Part shown: one piece after another, positions 1 through 7,670 of the stretch
Numbering within the stretch: position 1 is the first letter of the stretch
Layout of the letters: every line of letters begins with the position of its first letter
Notes under the pieces: model-generated
What the model was told of the DNA's origin: nothing
Database searches by the model: none
Seen by the model: the letters and a program-made list of their open reading frames with translations, nothing else
Position numbers and translations under genes: made by a program
Assembly (NCBI RefSeq): GCF_900110135.1
Contig: NZ_FOCO01000002.1
Span: 1-64,000, forward strand
Direction of reading: 5' to 3'
Length of the DNA: 64,000 bases
Origin: Pseudorhodobacter antarcticus
GTDB taxonomy: Bacteria; Pseudomonadota; Alphaproteobacteria; Rhodobacterales; Rhodobacteraceae

Positions 1-201
1 GCCGAACAGTACTTTCATCGTCAGACATGTCTGGATCGCAGCGTCACTGTAGTCGGGCTGTCGGCCACGTTTTCCGGTCGGCGCAGCCTCCCAGGTCATG
101 GTGGGATCGAACCAAATCGTCAGCGAGCCACGACGCTTGAGCGCTTCGTTATAGGCGGACCAGTTCCTGGTCTTGTAGGCGAGGGGTGTCGGTTTACTCA
201 T
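1..201 (-). CDS. IS5-family transposase, N-terminal fragment (runs off the window)
   Basis: Reading the minus strand from the ATG at 201 gives 67 codons without a stop before the window ends. The peptide starts MSKPTPLAYKTRNWSAYNEA and continues with RGSLTIWFDP, GKRGRQPDYSDAAIQ and CLTMKVLFG. This is the typical amino terminus of IS5-group DDE transposases common in Rhodobacterales. The catalytic DDE residues lie downstream, outside the window, so I cannot tell whether the gene is intact. Confidence 0.85.
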   Translation of the reverse strand, partial: MSKPTPLAYKTRNWSAYNEALKRRGSLTIWFDPTMTWEAAPTGKRGRQPDYSDAAIQTCLTMKVLFG

Positions 202-264
202 ACCACACAGCTACCATGCTGGATTCACAAGATGAATCCCTCATGGGATTTGTGCAACAGAGCC
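1..264 (-). mobile_element. IS5-family insertion sequence, right end (partial)
   Basis: The left edge holds the start of a transposase on the minus strand, its short leader, and what looks like the outer end of the element. The sequence read on the minus strand from 264 begins GGCTCTGTTGCACAAATC, which resembles the terminal inverted repeats of IS5-group elements. Just inside lies a small hairpin at 221-239 (arms GGATTCA and TGAATCC). The other end and any target duplication lie outside the window, so the boundary at 264 is inferred. Confidence 0.7.
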
Positions 265-392
265 ATTGCCTTGCGTAGTGCCAATAAGGCCTTGTTGATG
301 CTTTTGTCCTGCATGAGGGCAATCTAGCAAAATCAGCACGCAAAGGATTCACTTTTGTTGGTGCGTTTGATACATAAATCCGCAAATACCTT

Positions 393-439
393 CCAGGGCG
401 GAAAGCGGGGGACAGAATGTCCCCCGCTTTCCGCCCTGG
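393..439 (-). terminator. 47-nt perfect hairpin downstream of tldD
   Basis: Two 21-nt arms (CCAGGGCGGAAAGCGGGGG... and its exact complement ending CCGCCCTGG) flank a 5-nt loop AGAAT. It lies 11 nt past the tldD stop codon on the minus strand and probably ends tldD transcription, although no long T-run follows. Immediately outside the arm (384-390) is AAATACC, matching the core of the dispersed intergenic motif seen elsewhere in this window. Confidence 0.6.
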
Positions 440-449
440 CCCCATAAAA

Positions 450-1871
450 TCAGGCCGCTGATCCGCCCACTGTCAACCCGCCGATCATCAAGGTCGGCTG
501 GCCCACCCCAACCGGCACCCATTGGCCCGCCTTGCCGCAATTGCCAATACCGGGGTCCATCGCCATATCATTGCCAATCGCGCGGATTTTTTGCAGCGCG
601 GTCGCCCCATCGCCAATCAAGGTGGCCCCTTTGACCGGTGCGCCGATCACACCGTTTTGCACGCGGTACGCCTCGGTGCAAGAAAACACGAATTTGCCGT
701 TGGTGATATCGACTTGGCCGCCGCCAAAACCCACGGCGTAAATGCCGTCTTTCAACGACGCGACGATTTCCGCAGGGTCGGTATCGCCGCCCAGCATATA
801 GGTGTTGGTCATGCGCGGCATCGGGATGTGCGCGTGGCTTTCGCGCCGCCCGTTTCCGGTGGGTGCCACGCCCATCAACCGTGCGTTTTGGCGGTCTTGC
901 ATGTAGCCGACCAACACACCGTCATCGATCAGCACATTGCGCTGGCTTGGCGTGCCTTCGTCATCAAATGACAGCGAGCCGCGACGATCGGGGATGGTGC
1001 CATCATCCAGTACGGTCACGCCCTTTGCCGCGATGCGCTGGCCCATGAGCCCCGAGAAGGCAGAGGTTTTTTTGCGGTTAAAGTCACCTTCCAGCCCGTG
1101 ACCAATCGCCTCATGCAGCAAAATGCCGGGCCAGCCGGCGCCGAGGACCACGTCCATCACGCCTGCGGGGGCGGGGACGGCATCTAGGTTAACAAGGGCG
1201 ATGCGCAGCGCCTCGCGCGCCACAGATTGCCAATGCGCGGGGTCCATCAGGCGGGCAAGGCCGTAGCGGCCGCCCCCCCCCATACCGCCCGATTCGCGCC
1301 GCCCGTTTTGTTCGACGATGACGGAAATGTTCAGCCGCGCCATGGGCCGGATGTCAGACAGGCGCAGCCCTTCGGGGCGCAGAATTTCCACCTCTTGCAA
1401 GCCCGCCGCCAATGTGGCGGAGACTTGGATCACGCGGGGGTCGAGGGCGCGTGCGTAGGCGTCAATTTCGCGCAGCAGGTCGATTTTGCCAGCGAAACTG
1501 GCGTCTGCCATCGGGTTTTGATCGGTATAGAGCCGGGTGTTGGTGCCTTTGGGCGCATCGGCCAATGTGCCACCGCCAGCGCCCACAGCCAAACGTGCGG
1601 TGTCCATGCCACGGCGCAGCGCGGATTCGGAGATTTCGGTGGAATGGGCGTAGCCTGCCACCTCGCCGCGCACGGCGCGCAGACCGTACCCTTCGGATGC
1701 GTCATAGCTGGCGGTTTTGACGCGACCATCATCCAGAACAATCGCCTCGGACCGGCGGCGTTCCAAAAACAGCTCTCCATCATCGGCACCGTGCGTGGCT
1801 TGGCGGAGAAGATCAAGGGCAACCGCCTCATCCAGATGGGTGTCGAAGGGGCGGAAAGGGGCGTCTGTCAT
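450..1871 (-). CDS. tldD: Metalloprotease TldD
   Basis: 473 aa, full length for TldD, the zinc-protease half of the TldD/TldE (PmbA) complex that degrades unfolded or modified peptides in the cytoplasm. The metal site is visible as HEAIGHGLEGDFNRK near residue 250, followed by the conserved SF-DDEGTPSQR segment and the GFGGGQVDITNG-F-F region near the C-terminus. The start ATG at 1871 gives the usual N-terminus just ahead of the FDTHLDEAVAL segment. The gene is divergent from ctaC and its ATG lies only about 10 nt from an FnrL-type palindrome. No tldE/pmbA partner is in the window. Confidence 0.95.
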   Translation of the reverse strand: MTDAPFRPFDTHLDEAVALDLLRQATHGADDGELFLERRRSEAIVLDDGRVKTASYDASEGYGLRAVRGEVAGYAHSTEISESALRRGMDTARLAVGAGGGTLADAPKGTNTRLYTDQNPMADASFAGKIDLLREIDAYARALDPRVIQVSATLAAGLQEVEILRPEGLRLSDIRPMARLNISVIVEQNGRRESGGMGGGGRYGLARLMDPAHWQSVAREALRIALVNLDAVPAPAGVMDVVLGAGWPGILLHEAIGHGLEGDFNRKKTSAFSGLMGQRIAAKGVTVLDDGTIPDRRGSLSFDDEGTPSQRNVLIDDGVLVGYMQDRQNARLMGVAPTGNGRRESHAHIPMPRMTNTYMLGGDTDPAEIVASLKDGIYAVGFGGGQVDITNGKFVFSCTEAYRVQNGVIGAPVKGATLIGDGATALQKIRAIGNDMAMDPGIGNCGKAGQWVPVGVGQPTLMIGGLTVGGSAA

Positions 1872-1880
1872 GGAAAGTCC

Positions 1881-1894
1881 TTGATTTACATCAA
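1881..1894. promoter_or_regulatory. FnrL/FNR-type box between tldD and ctaC
   Basis: TTGATTTACATCAA is a perfect match to the FNR/FnrL consensus TTGAT-N4-ATCAA. It lies 10 bp upstream of the tldD ATG and about 145 bp upstream of the ctaC ATG. FnrL is the oxygen-responsive iron-sulfur regulator of Rhodobacterales and is known to control terminal-oxidase and tetrapyrrole genes. The site is seen directly; which of the two genes it controls, and with what sign, is inference. Confidence 0.75.
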
Positions 1895-1977
1895 ACGGCG
1901 TCGGTTTGCCGCAATGGTTTCTCTTGTCGTCATGGTCTTAATATGGTTTCACCGAGAGTAGAAACAACGGGATTCTG

Positions 1978-2018
1978 CCCTAAGTTAGGGTAAAGCTTGA
2001 AAAACGGCCAAATGGCCG
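1978..2018. promoter_or_regulatory. Two palindromes in the ctaC leader
   Basis: CCCTAA-G-TTAGGG (1978-1990) and CGGCCA-AA-TGGCCG (2005-2018) are both perfect inverted repeats located 22-62 bp before the ctaC ATG. They could be operator sites or small RNA hairpins in the untranslated leader. I recognise no specific regulator for either. Confidence 0.35.
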
Positions 2019-2039
2019 CGTAACGAACGGGAATTGCAG

Positions 2040-2882
2040 ATGCGCATGATGACAGGATTTACCGGATTTGGTGCAGTGATGGCGGCGGGCGCCGCTTTTG
2101 CACAGGATTTGGAAGTGGTGGGGCGGCCTATTCCGGGTGGCATGGGCTTTCAGCCTGCTGCGACAGAATTGGCGCGCGATTTGCAGTGGTTGGACCATTT
2201 CATTTTGATCATCATCACGGTGGTCACGGTGTTTGTGACGGCGCTGTTGTTGTGGTGCGCATGGCGGTTCCACGAAAAGCGCAACAAGACGCCCGCGACA
2301 TTCACGCACAACAGCCCGCTGGAAGTGGCGTGGACAATTGTGCCCATCCTGATTTTGGTGGTGATTGGGGTGTATTCGCTGCCCGTGCTGTTCAAGCAGC
2401 AGGAAATTCCGAAAGGCGACATCAACATTAAAGTGACTGGGTATCAGTGGTACTGGGGTTACGAATATGTGGATGAAGATTTCGCATTCGACAGCTTTTT
2501 GCTGCCGCGCGACAAGTTGGTTGAGGCGGGTTTTGCCGAAAGCGATTACCTTCTGGCGACCGATACATCCGTTGTGGTGCCGATTGGCAAGACCATTGTG
2601 ATGACAGTGACTGGCGCAGATGTGATCCATTCCTGGACCATCCCAGCGTTTGGCGTAAAGCAAGACGCGGTGCCCGGCCGTTTGGCGCATCTGTGGTTTA
2701 ATGCCGAGCGTGAGGGCGTGTATTTTGGGCAATGTTCGGAGCTGTGCGGCAAGGACCATGCGTACATGCCGATCACCGTAAAGGTGGTGTCTGAGGAGGC
2801 CTATGCAACCTGGTTGGCAGGGGCCAAACAAGAGTTTGCGGGCCTGCCAGCGGCACCTGTGGATGTGGCCTTGGCTGATTGA
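2040..2882 (+). CDS. ctaC: Cytochrome c oxidase subunit II
   Basis: 280 aa. The Cu-A centre motif is intact near the C-terminus: [16 protein letters not shown] (two Cys, Glu, His, Met), preceded by the DVIHSW histidine segment. A signal peptide ([11 protein letters not shown]...AAGAAFAQ) and two transmembrane segments precede the periplasmic cupredoxin domain, as in bacterial COX2. It accepts electrons from cytochrome c in aa3 oxidase. The ATG at 2040 is preferred over an upstream TTG at 2034 because GGGAA lies at suitable spacing and the signal peptide starts there. First gene of the ctaC-ctaB-ORF-ctaG-ctaE cluster. Confidence 0.95.
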   Translation: MRMMTGFTGFGAVMAAGAAFAQDLEVVGRPIPGGMGFQPAATELARDLQWLDHFILIIITVVTVFVTALLLWCAWRFHEKRNKTPATFTHNSPLEVAWTIVPILILVVIGVYSLPVLFKQQEIPKGDINIKVTGYQWYWGYEYVDEDFAFDSFLLPRDKLVEAGFAESDYLLATDTSVVVPIGKTIVMTVTGADVIHSWTIPAFGVKQDAVPGRLAHLWFNAEREGVYFGQCSELCGKDHAYMPITVKVVSEEAYATWLAGAKQEFAGLPAAPVDVALAD

Positions 2883-2937
2883 GGAAAGGCGGCGCGGGGG
2901 CAACCCTGCGCCCCCGGTTTTGACGTAAGGATGTGAG

Positions 2938-3867
2938 ATGAGCGACGCGGCGGTTCCCCATGATAAAGAGGCAGGGTTTGGTGATTACATCGCCCTATTG
3001 AAGCCGCGCGTGATGTCGCTGGTGGTGTTTACGGCGTTGGTCGGCGTTTTGGTGGCGCCCGGGCAAATCCATCCGTTTATTGCGATGACCGCGATTTTGT
3101 TCATTGCGCTTGGGGCAGGGGCATCGGGCGCGCTGAACATGTGGTGGGACGCCGATATTGACGCGGTGATGAAGCGCACGCAGCGCCGCCCTGTGCCTGC
3201 GGGCAAGGTGTTGCCGGGCGAGGCGCTTGGGTTTGGCATGGCGCTGTCGGGCATTTCGGTGGTGATGCTGGGGTTGGCGACGAACTTGTTGGCGGCGGGG
3301 TTGTTGGCGTTTACGATATTCTTTTACGCCGTGGTGTATTCCATGTGGTTGAAGCGGTCCACGCCGCAAAACATTGTGATTGGCGGGGCTGCGGGGGCGT
3401 TTCCGCCGATGATCGGTTGGGCCGTGGTGACGGGCAATGTGGGCGTTGAAGCGGTGTTGATGTTCATGATTATTTTCATGTGGACGCCGCCGCATTTCTG
3501 GGCTTTGGCGTTGTTTATGAACGAGGATTACAGCAAGGCTGGTGTGCCGATGCTGACTGTGACGCATGGCAAAAAGGTCACGCGGGCGCATGTGTTGGTG
3601 TATACGATCCTGCTGATCCCCTTTGCGGTTGGCGCTGCGTTCACGTCGATTGGCGGGCCGGTGTTTTTGGCCGTATCGGTGGTGTTGAACGGCATATTCT
3701 TGCTGGGCGCATGGCGGATTTGGCGGCGCGATGAGGTGATGGCTGCGGCGGATAAATACGCGGTGGAAAAGCAAGTGTTCAAGTTTTCCCTGCTGTATCT
3801 GTTCTTGATATTTGGCGCGTTTCTGGCCGAGGCGGCGTTGAAACCTTACGGGCTTGGAGGCTGGTAA
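2938..3867 (+). CDS. ctaB: Protoheme IX farnesyltransferase (heme O synthase)
   Basis: 309 aa, a UbiA-superfamily prenyltransferase with about nine transmembrane helices. The Asp-rich motif NMWWDADIDAVMKRTQRRPVP (residues about 65-85, quoted in part: WDADIDAVMKRT) and the second polar loop LFMNEDYSKAGVPML are intact. It adds the farnesyl group to heme b to make heme O, the precursor of the heme A needed by the oxidase encoded alongside. It lies 55 nt after ctaC, with GGATGTG ahead of the ATG. Confidence 0.95.
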   Translation: MSDAAVPHDKEAGFGDYIALLKPRVMSLVVFTALVGVLVAPGQIHPFIAMTAILFIALGAGASGALNMWWDADIDAVMKRTQRRPVPAGKVLPGEALGFGMALSGISVVMLGLATNLLAAGLLAFTIFFYAVVYSMWLKRSTPQNIVIGGAAGAFPPMIGWAVVTGNVGVEAVLMFMIIFMWTPPHFWALALFMNEDYSKAGVPMLTVTHGKKVTRAHVLVYTILLIPFAVGAAFTSIGGPVFLAVSVVLNGIFLLGAWRIWRRDEVMAAADKYAVEKQVFKFSLLYLFLIFGAFLAEAALKPYGLGGW

Positions 3868-3868
3868 A

Positions 3869-4084
3869 ATGGTATTTAGCGAAGAACATGACATGCACAA
3901 GCGCCGGTTCAGCCGCAATGTGGGGTTGGGCCTGGTCTTGGTCGCCTTTGTCGCGTTGGTGTTTGGCCTGACGGTGGTCAAGGTGATGAACCTTGGCGAA
4001 ATGCAGGCGTTTGATCATGTGGTGCGCCCAGAGTTGGTGCCCAATTCTGTCCGTGTTCCTGTTGAGGAGGCCCCCAAGCAATGA
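3869..4084 (+). CDS. Small single-span membrane protein of the cox cluster
   Basis: 71 aa with one transmembrane helix (about residues 18-40, VGLGLVLVAFVALVFGLTVV) and a short extracytoplasmic tail. The ATG at 3869 sits right after the ctaB stop (3865-3867) and uses the GGAGG at 3856-3860 inside ctaB, so translation is probably coupled. The stop overlaps the ctaG start (ATGA). A small ORF at this position is typical of alphaproteobacterial cta clusters. It may help Cu-B assembly or subunit insertion, but I do not recognise a characterised function. Confidence 0.85.
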   Translation: MVFSEEHDMHKRRFSRNVGLGLVLVAFVALVFGLTVVKVMNLGEMQAFDHVVRPELVPNSVRVPVEEAPKQ

Positions 4085-4653
4085 CCCCCATTAATAAAAC
4101 TGCCGCGCAATTGACCGGCGTCGCGGTGCTTATGGTATCGCTGTCCTTTGCGGCAGTGCCGTTTTACGACTGGTTTTGTCGGGTTACGGGGTTTGGTGGC
4201 ACGCCCTTGGTGGCGTCTGTCGCACCCGATGTGATTTTGGACCAAACCATCACCATCCGGTTTGACGCGTCCAAAGATCGCGATATGCCGTGGGAATTCA
4301 AACCCATGCAGCGAGAGATGGAAGTGCGGATTGGCGAAACCGGCCTTGCGTTTTATGAGGCGTATAACCCGACGGACCGCGCGGTGGGCGGCATGGCCAG
4401 CTATAACGTGGCGCCCGACGCTGCAGGTGGTTTTTTCACCAAAATTGCGTGCTTCTGCTTTACCGAACAGGTGTTGCAGCCGGGCGAACGGGTGCAGATG
4501 CCCGTCACGTTTTTCGTGGACCCATCCATTGTGACGGACCGTGAAGGCAAGTTTGTGCATGAAATCACCCTATCTTATACATTTTATGAGGCGGATTTGC
4601 CGGTTGAGGAGCAAGCAAGCCTTGCCCCCGCAACGCCTGCGCCTGTAAACTGA
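4081..4653 (+). CDS. ctaG: Cytochrome c oxidase assembly protein CtaG (Cox11)
   Basis: 190 aa, the normal length. One N-terminal transmembrane anchor ([23 protein letters not shown]) is followed by an immunoglobulin-like periplasmic domain carrying the copper-binding motif [13 protein letters not shown] near residue 125. Cox11 delivers copper to the Cu-B site of subunit I. The start overlaps the stop of the small upstream ORF, so it is part of the same operon. Confidence 0.95.
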   Translation: MTPINKTAAQLTGVAVLMVSLSFAAVPFYDWFCRVTGFGGTPLVASVAPDVILDQTITIRFDASKDRDMPWEFKPMQREMEVRIGETGLAFYEAYNPTDRAVGGMASYNVAPDAAGGFFTKIACFCFTEQVLQPGERVQMPVTFFVDPSIVTDREGKFVHEITLSYTFYEADLPVEEQASLAPATPAPVN

Positions 4654-4705
4654 TAAAAACCGCATCCAAGCGGCGCTTGAGATAAAAACCGAGGGAACGA
4701 CGACC

Positions 4706-5506
4706 ATGGCCAACGCCAAGAACCACGATTATCATATTCTTCCACCGTCGATTTGGCCGCTTATGGCCTCGGTTGGCGCGTTCATCATGCTGTTTGGCGC
4801 GGTGATTTGGATGCACGGGTCCGGCCCTTGGATGGGGCTGATCGGGCTTGCCATGGTGCTGTATGTGATGTTCGCCTGGTGGTCCGATGTGATCGCGGAA
4901 AGCCAAGTGGGCGACCATACGCCTGTGGTGCGGATTGGCCTGCGCTATGGTTTCATCATGTTCATCATGTCCGAAGTGATGTTTTTCGCGGCGTGGTTCT
5001 GGTCGTTTTTCAAACACGCGATGTATCCGATGGGGCCATTGTCGCCGGGGATTGACGGCGTTTGGCCGCCCGCAGGCGTGGAAACTTTTGACCCGTGGCA
5101 CCTGCCGTTGATCAACACGTTGATTTTGCTGTGTTCGGGCGCTGCGGCGACTTGGGCGCACCACGCGTTGGTGCATGACAACAACCGCAAGGATTTGAAG
5201 AACGGGCTTATTCTGGCGATTTTGTTAGGCGCGCTGTTCACTGGATTCCAGATTTATGAATACAGCCACGCGGCCTTTGGGTTTGCGGGCAACATTTATG
5301 GTGCAAATTTTTACATGGCGACCGGGTTCCACGGGTTCCACGTTTTGATTGGGACGATCTTTTTGGGTGTTTGCTTGATCCGGACGTACAAAGGCCATTT
5401 CACCCCGGAAAAGCATATTGGGTTTGAAGCGGCGGCGTGGTATTGGCACTTTGTGGATGTGGTGTGGCTGTTCTTGTTCGCCTCTATCTATGTTTGGGGC
5501 CAGTGA
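4706..5506 (+). CDS. ctaE: Cytochrome c oxidase subunit III
   Basis: 266 aa with seven predicted transmembrane helices. Family landmarks include the N-terminal [12 protein letters not shown] segment, the [18 protein letters not shown] helix, [11 protein letters not shown] and the C-terminal [16 protein letters not shown]. The start ATG at 4706 is followed by the usual [10 protein letters not shown]. It closes the cta cluster and is followed by a hairpin terminator at 5539. Subunit I (ctaD) is not in the window, as is common when it is encoded elsewhere. Confidence 0.95.
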   Translation: MANAKNHDYHILPPSIWPLMASVGAFIMLFGAVIWMHGSGPWMGLIGLAMVLYVMFAWWSDVIAESQVGDHTPVVRIGLRYGFIMFIMSEVMFFAAWFWSFFKHAMYPMGPLSPGIDGVWPPAGVETFDPWHLPLINTLILLCSGAAATWAHHALVHDNNRKDLKNGLILAILLGALFTGFQIYEYSHAAFGFAGNIYGANFYMATGFHGFHVLIGTIFLGVCLIRTYKGHFTPEKHIGFEAAAWYWHFVDVVWLFLFASIYVWGQ

Positions 5507-5538
5507 TCGGCACCAAGGGCTGACCAAAATTTAGAAGG

Positions 5539-5564
5539 GCGCGGGCCGAAAGGGCCGCGCTTTT
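5539..5564 (+). terminator. Intrinsic terminator after ctaE
   Basis: A GC-rich stem GCGCGG(g)CC / GGCCGCGC with a GAAAG loop is followed by TTTTCGCTTT. It is 33 nt past the ctaE stop on the same strand and would separate the oxidase genes from SURF1. Confidence 0.65.
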
Positions 5565-5600
5565 CGCTTTCAAAACGGTTGATATGGACGGGAATTGCGG

Positions 5601-6272
5601 ATGATGCGGCGCGTGATATTGCCCTTGATGTTTGGGCTGGCCGGGGTGGCGATTTTGGTGTCGCTGGGCCTTTGGCAAGTGCAGCGCCTTGCGTGGAAAG
5701 AGCAGGTTTTGGCGCAGATTGATGCGCGCATTGCGGCTATTCCGGTGGACCTGCCCGGTGTGCCGGACCCGGTGGCGGACCAATATTTGCCTGTGTCGGT
5801 CAGTGGTGAATTGACCAAGGACAGCGTGGATGTGTTGGTCAGTCGCAAGCAAATTGGCGCGGGATACCGGGTGGTTACGGTGTTGAAAACCGACACAGGG
5901 CGCCGGGTTTTGCTGGACCGTGGGTTTTTGGCCGAGGCGGCACGGGGATTGCCGCGTGAGGTTGTCACGCTGGCGGTGACTGGCAATTTGGTTTGGCCTG
6001 ATGAGGTGGACGGTTACACCCCCGCGCCGGATGCCAAAACCGGGATTTGGTTTGCGCGTGATGTGGTGGCATTGGCCGCAGCACTGAAGGCGGAGCCTTT
6101 GTTGGTGGTGGCGCGCAGTGACACAGGCGACGGGATTGAACCGCTGCCTGTGGACAGCGCCGCGATTACAAACGATCATTTGAACTATGCGATCACATGG
6201 TTTTTGCTTGCTATCGTCTGGGCGGGGATGACAGTGCTGCTGCTGTGGCGTATGAGGCGGAACGTTGCATAA
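5601..6272 (+). CDS. SURF1-family cytochrome oxidase assembly protein
   Basis: 223 aa with a transmembrane helix at each end (residues about 5-24 and 197-216) and a periplasmic loop between, the SURF1/Shy1 layout. Recognisable segments are LGLWQVQRLAWKEQVLAQI, the VLLDRGFL strand and the C-terminal NDHLNYAITWFLLA motif. SURF1 proteins help heme A insertion into subunit I. The ATG at 5601 is chosen over the TTG at 5595; its upstream GACGGGAATTGCGG is nearly identical to the sequence preceding the ctaC start. Confidence 0.92.
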   Translation: MMRRVILPLMFGLAGVAILVSLGLWQVQRLAWKEQVLAQIDARIAAIPVDLPGVPDPVADQYLPVSVSGELTKDSVDVLVSRKQIGAGYRVVTVLKTDTGRRVLLDRGFLAEAARGLPREVVTLAVTGNLVWPDEVDGYTPAPDAKTGIWFARDVVALAAALKAEPLLVVARSDTGDGIEPLPVDSAAITNDHLNYAITWFLLAIVWAGMTVLLLWRMRRNVA

Positions 6273-6284
6273 AGGGGGCGTTTG

Positions 6285-7670
6285 ATGCGCTATATCTCCA
6301 CCCGGGGTCAGGCCCCTGAGCTGAGTTTTGCCGAGGCGATGATGACCGGGCTGGCGCGCGATGGCGGGCTGTATGTGCCCGCGCATGTGCCGCAGATGAG
6401 CGCGCAGGAGATTTCGGCGCTGGCGGGTTTGCCGTATGAGGAGGTTACGTTTCGCGTGATGTGGCCGTTTTTGGGCGACACATTCACCGAGGTGCAGTTT
6501 CGCGGTTTGATTGCGGCCGCCTACAAGGGTTTCGGGCACGACGCGCGCGCGCCATTGGTGCAGCTGGGGCCGAACCACTTTTTGCTGGAGCTGTTTCATG
6601 GGCCGACGCTGGCGTTCAAAGATTTCGCGATGCAACTGCTGGGCCAGATGATGCAGGCGGATTTGGCGAAGTCGGGCCAGCGGATTACCATTGTGGGTGC
6701 GACCAGCGGCGATACCGGGTCGGCCGCGATGGAGGCGTTTCGCGGTCTGTCGAACGTGGATTTGTTCATTTTGTACCCGCATGGCCGGGTGTCCGAGGTG
6801 CAGCGCCGCCAAATGACCACCCCATCGGAGGCGAATGTGCACGCGATTGCGATGGACGGCGATTTTGACGATTGCCAAGCGCGTGTGAAGGACATGTTCA
6901 ACGACATGGATTTTCGCGATGGGGTGCGGTTGGCGGGGGTGAATTCAATCAACTGGGCCCGCGTTTTGGCGCAGGTGGTGTATTATTTCTCCTCTGCGGT
7001 GGCGTTGGGTGCGCCGGGGCGGCGGGTGAGCTTCACCGTGCCGACGGGGAATTTCGGCGATATTTTTGCAGGCTATATCGCGCGGGCGATGGGGTTGCCG
7101 ATTGATCAGTTGGTGGTTGCGACCAATCATAATGACATCTTGGACCGCGCGCTGCGGACGGGAGAGCATCGCACGAATGGGGTGAAGCCGTCGATCAGCC
7201 CGTCGATGGATATTCAAGTATCATCGAATTTTGAGCGGGTTTTGTTTGATGCTTACGGGCGCGATGGCATGGCCGTGGCGCAGTTGATGGGTGAGATGAA
7301 ATCGGGCGGCTTTACGATTTCGCAAAGCGCGTTGCAGATGTTGCGCGAACAATTTGCATCGGGGCGTTGTTCGGAGGATGAAACCAGTGCGACCATTCGT
7401 GCCGCGTTTGCCTATACCGGAGAGGTGCTTTGCCCCCATTCCGCCGTGGGTGTGAAGGTGGCAGAAGCCCACTTGGGCGTCGTGCCGATGATCACGCTGG
7501 CCACCGCACACCCTGCGAAATTCCCCGATGCGGTGGAGGCGGCGATGGGCGTGCGGCCTGCGCTGCCGGACCGCATGGCCGATCTGTTTGATCGCGACGA
7601 ACGCCTAACCCGTCTGCCCAATGACCTTGCCGTGTTGCAAGCCCATATCCGTGAAAGGATTGCCAATTGA
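6285..7670 (+). CDS. thrC: Threonine synthase
   Basis: 461 aa. It converts O-phosphohomoserine to threonine with PLP. The PLP lysine lies in HGPTLAFKDFAMQLLG (about residue 110), and the phosphate-binding loop is visible as GATSGDTGSAA. The N-terminal MRYISTRGQAPELSFAEA is the classic class II threonine synthase start. AAAGGGGG at 6270-6277 supports the ATG at 6285. The stop overlaps the start of the M16 peptidase gene, a linkage frequently seen in Rhodobacterales. Confidence 0.96.
   Translation: MRYISTRGQAPELSFAEAMMTGLARDGGLYVPAHVPQMSAQEISALAGLPYEEVTFRVMWPFLGDTFTEVQFRGLIAAAYKGFGHDARAPLVQLGPNHFLLELFHGPTLAFKDFAMQLLGQMMQADLAKSGQRITIVGATSGDTGSAAMEAFRGLSNVDLFILYPHGRVSEVQRRQMTTPSEANVHAIAMDGDFDDCQARVKDMFNDMDFRDGVRLAGVNSINWARVLAQVVYYFSSAVALGAPGRRVSFTVPTGNFGDIFAGYIARAMGLPIDQLVVATNHNDILDRALRTGEHRTNGVKPSISPSMDIQVSSNFERVLFDAYGRDGMAVAQLMGEMKSGGFTISQSALQMLREQFASGRCSEDETSATIRAAFAYTGEVLCPHSAVGVKVAEAHLGVVPMITLATAHPAKFPDAVEAAMGVRPALPDRMADLFDRDERLTRLPNDLAVLQAHIRERIAN

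Noticed and set aside
100-125. TGGGATCGAACC resembling a tRNA T-loop
   Set aside because: It lies inside the transposase reading frame and no cloverleaf can be drawn.
365-380. Possible second FNR box TTGATACATAAATC
   Set aside because: The right half does not match ATCAA; chance similarity.
2995-3981. 328-aa minus-strand open frame across ctaB
   Set aside because: Arginine/histidine-rich translation opposite a well-supported ctaB; a GC-codon shadow without a start signal or family features.
5484-6878. 464-aa minus-strand open frame across the SURF1 and thrC genes
   Set aside because: Low-complexity basic translation opposite two recognised genes; shadow frame.
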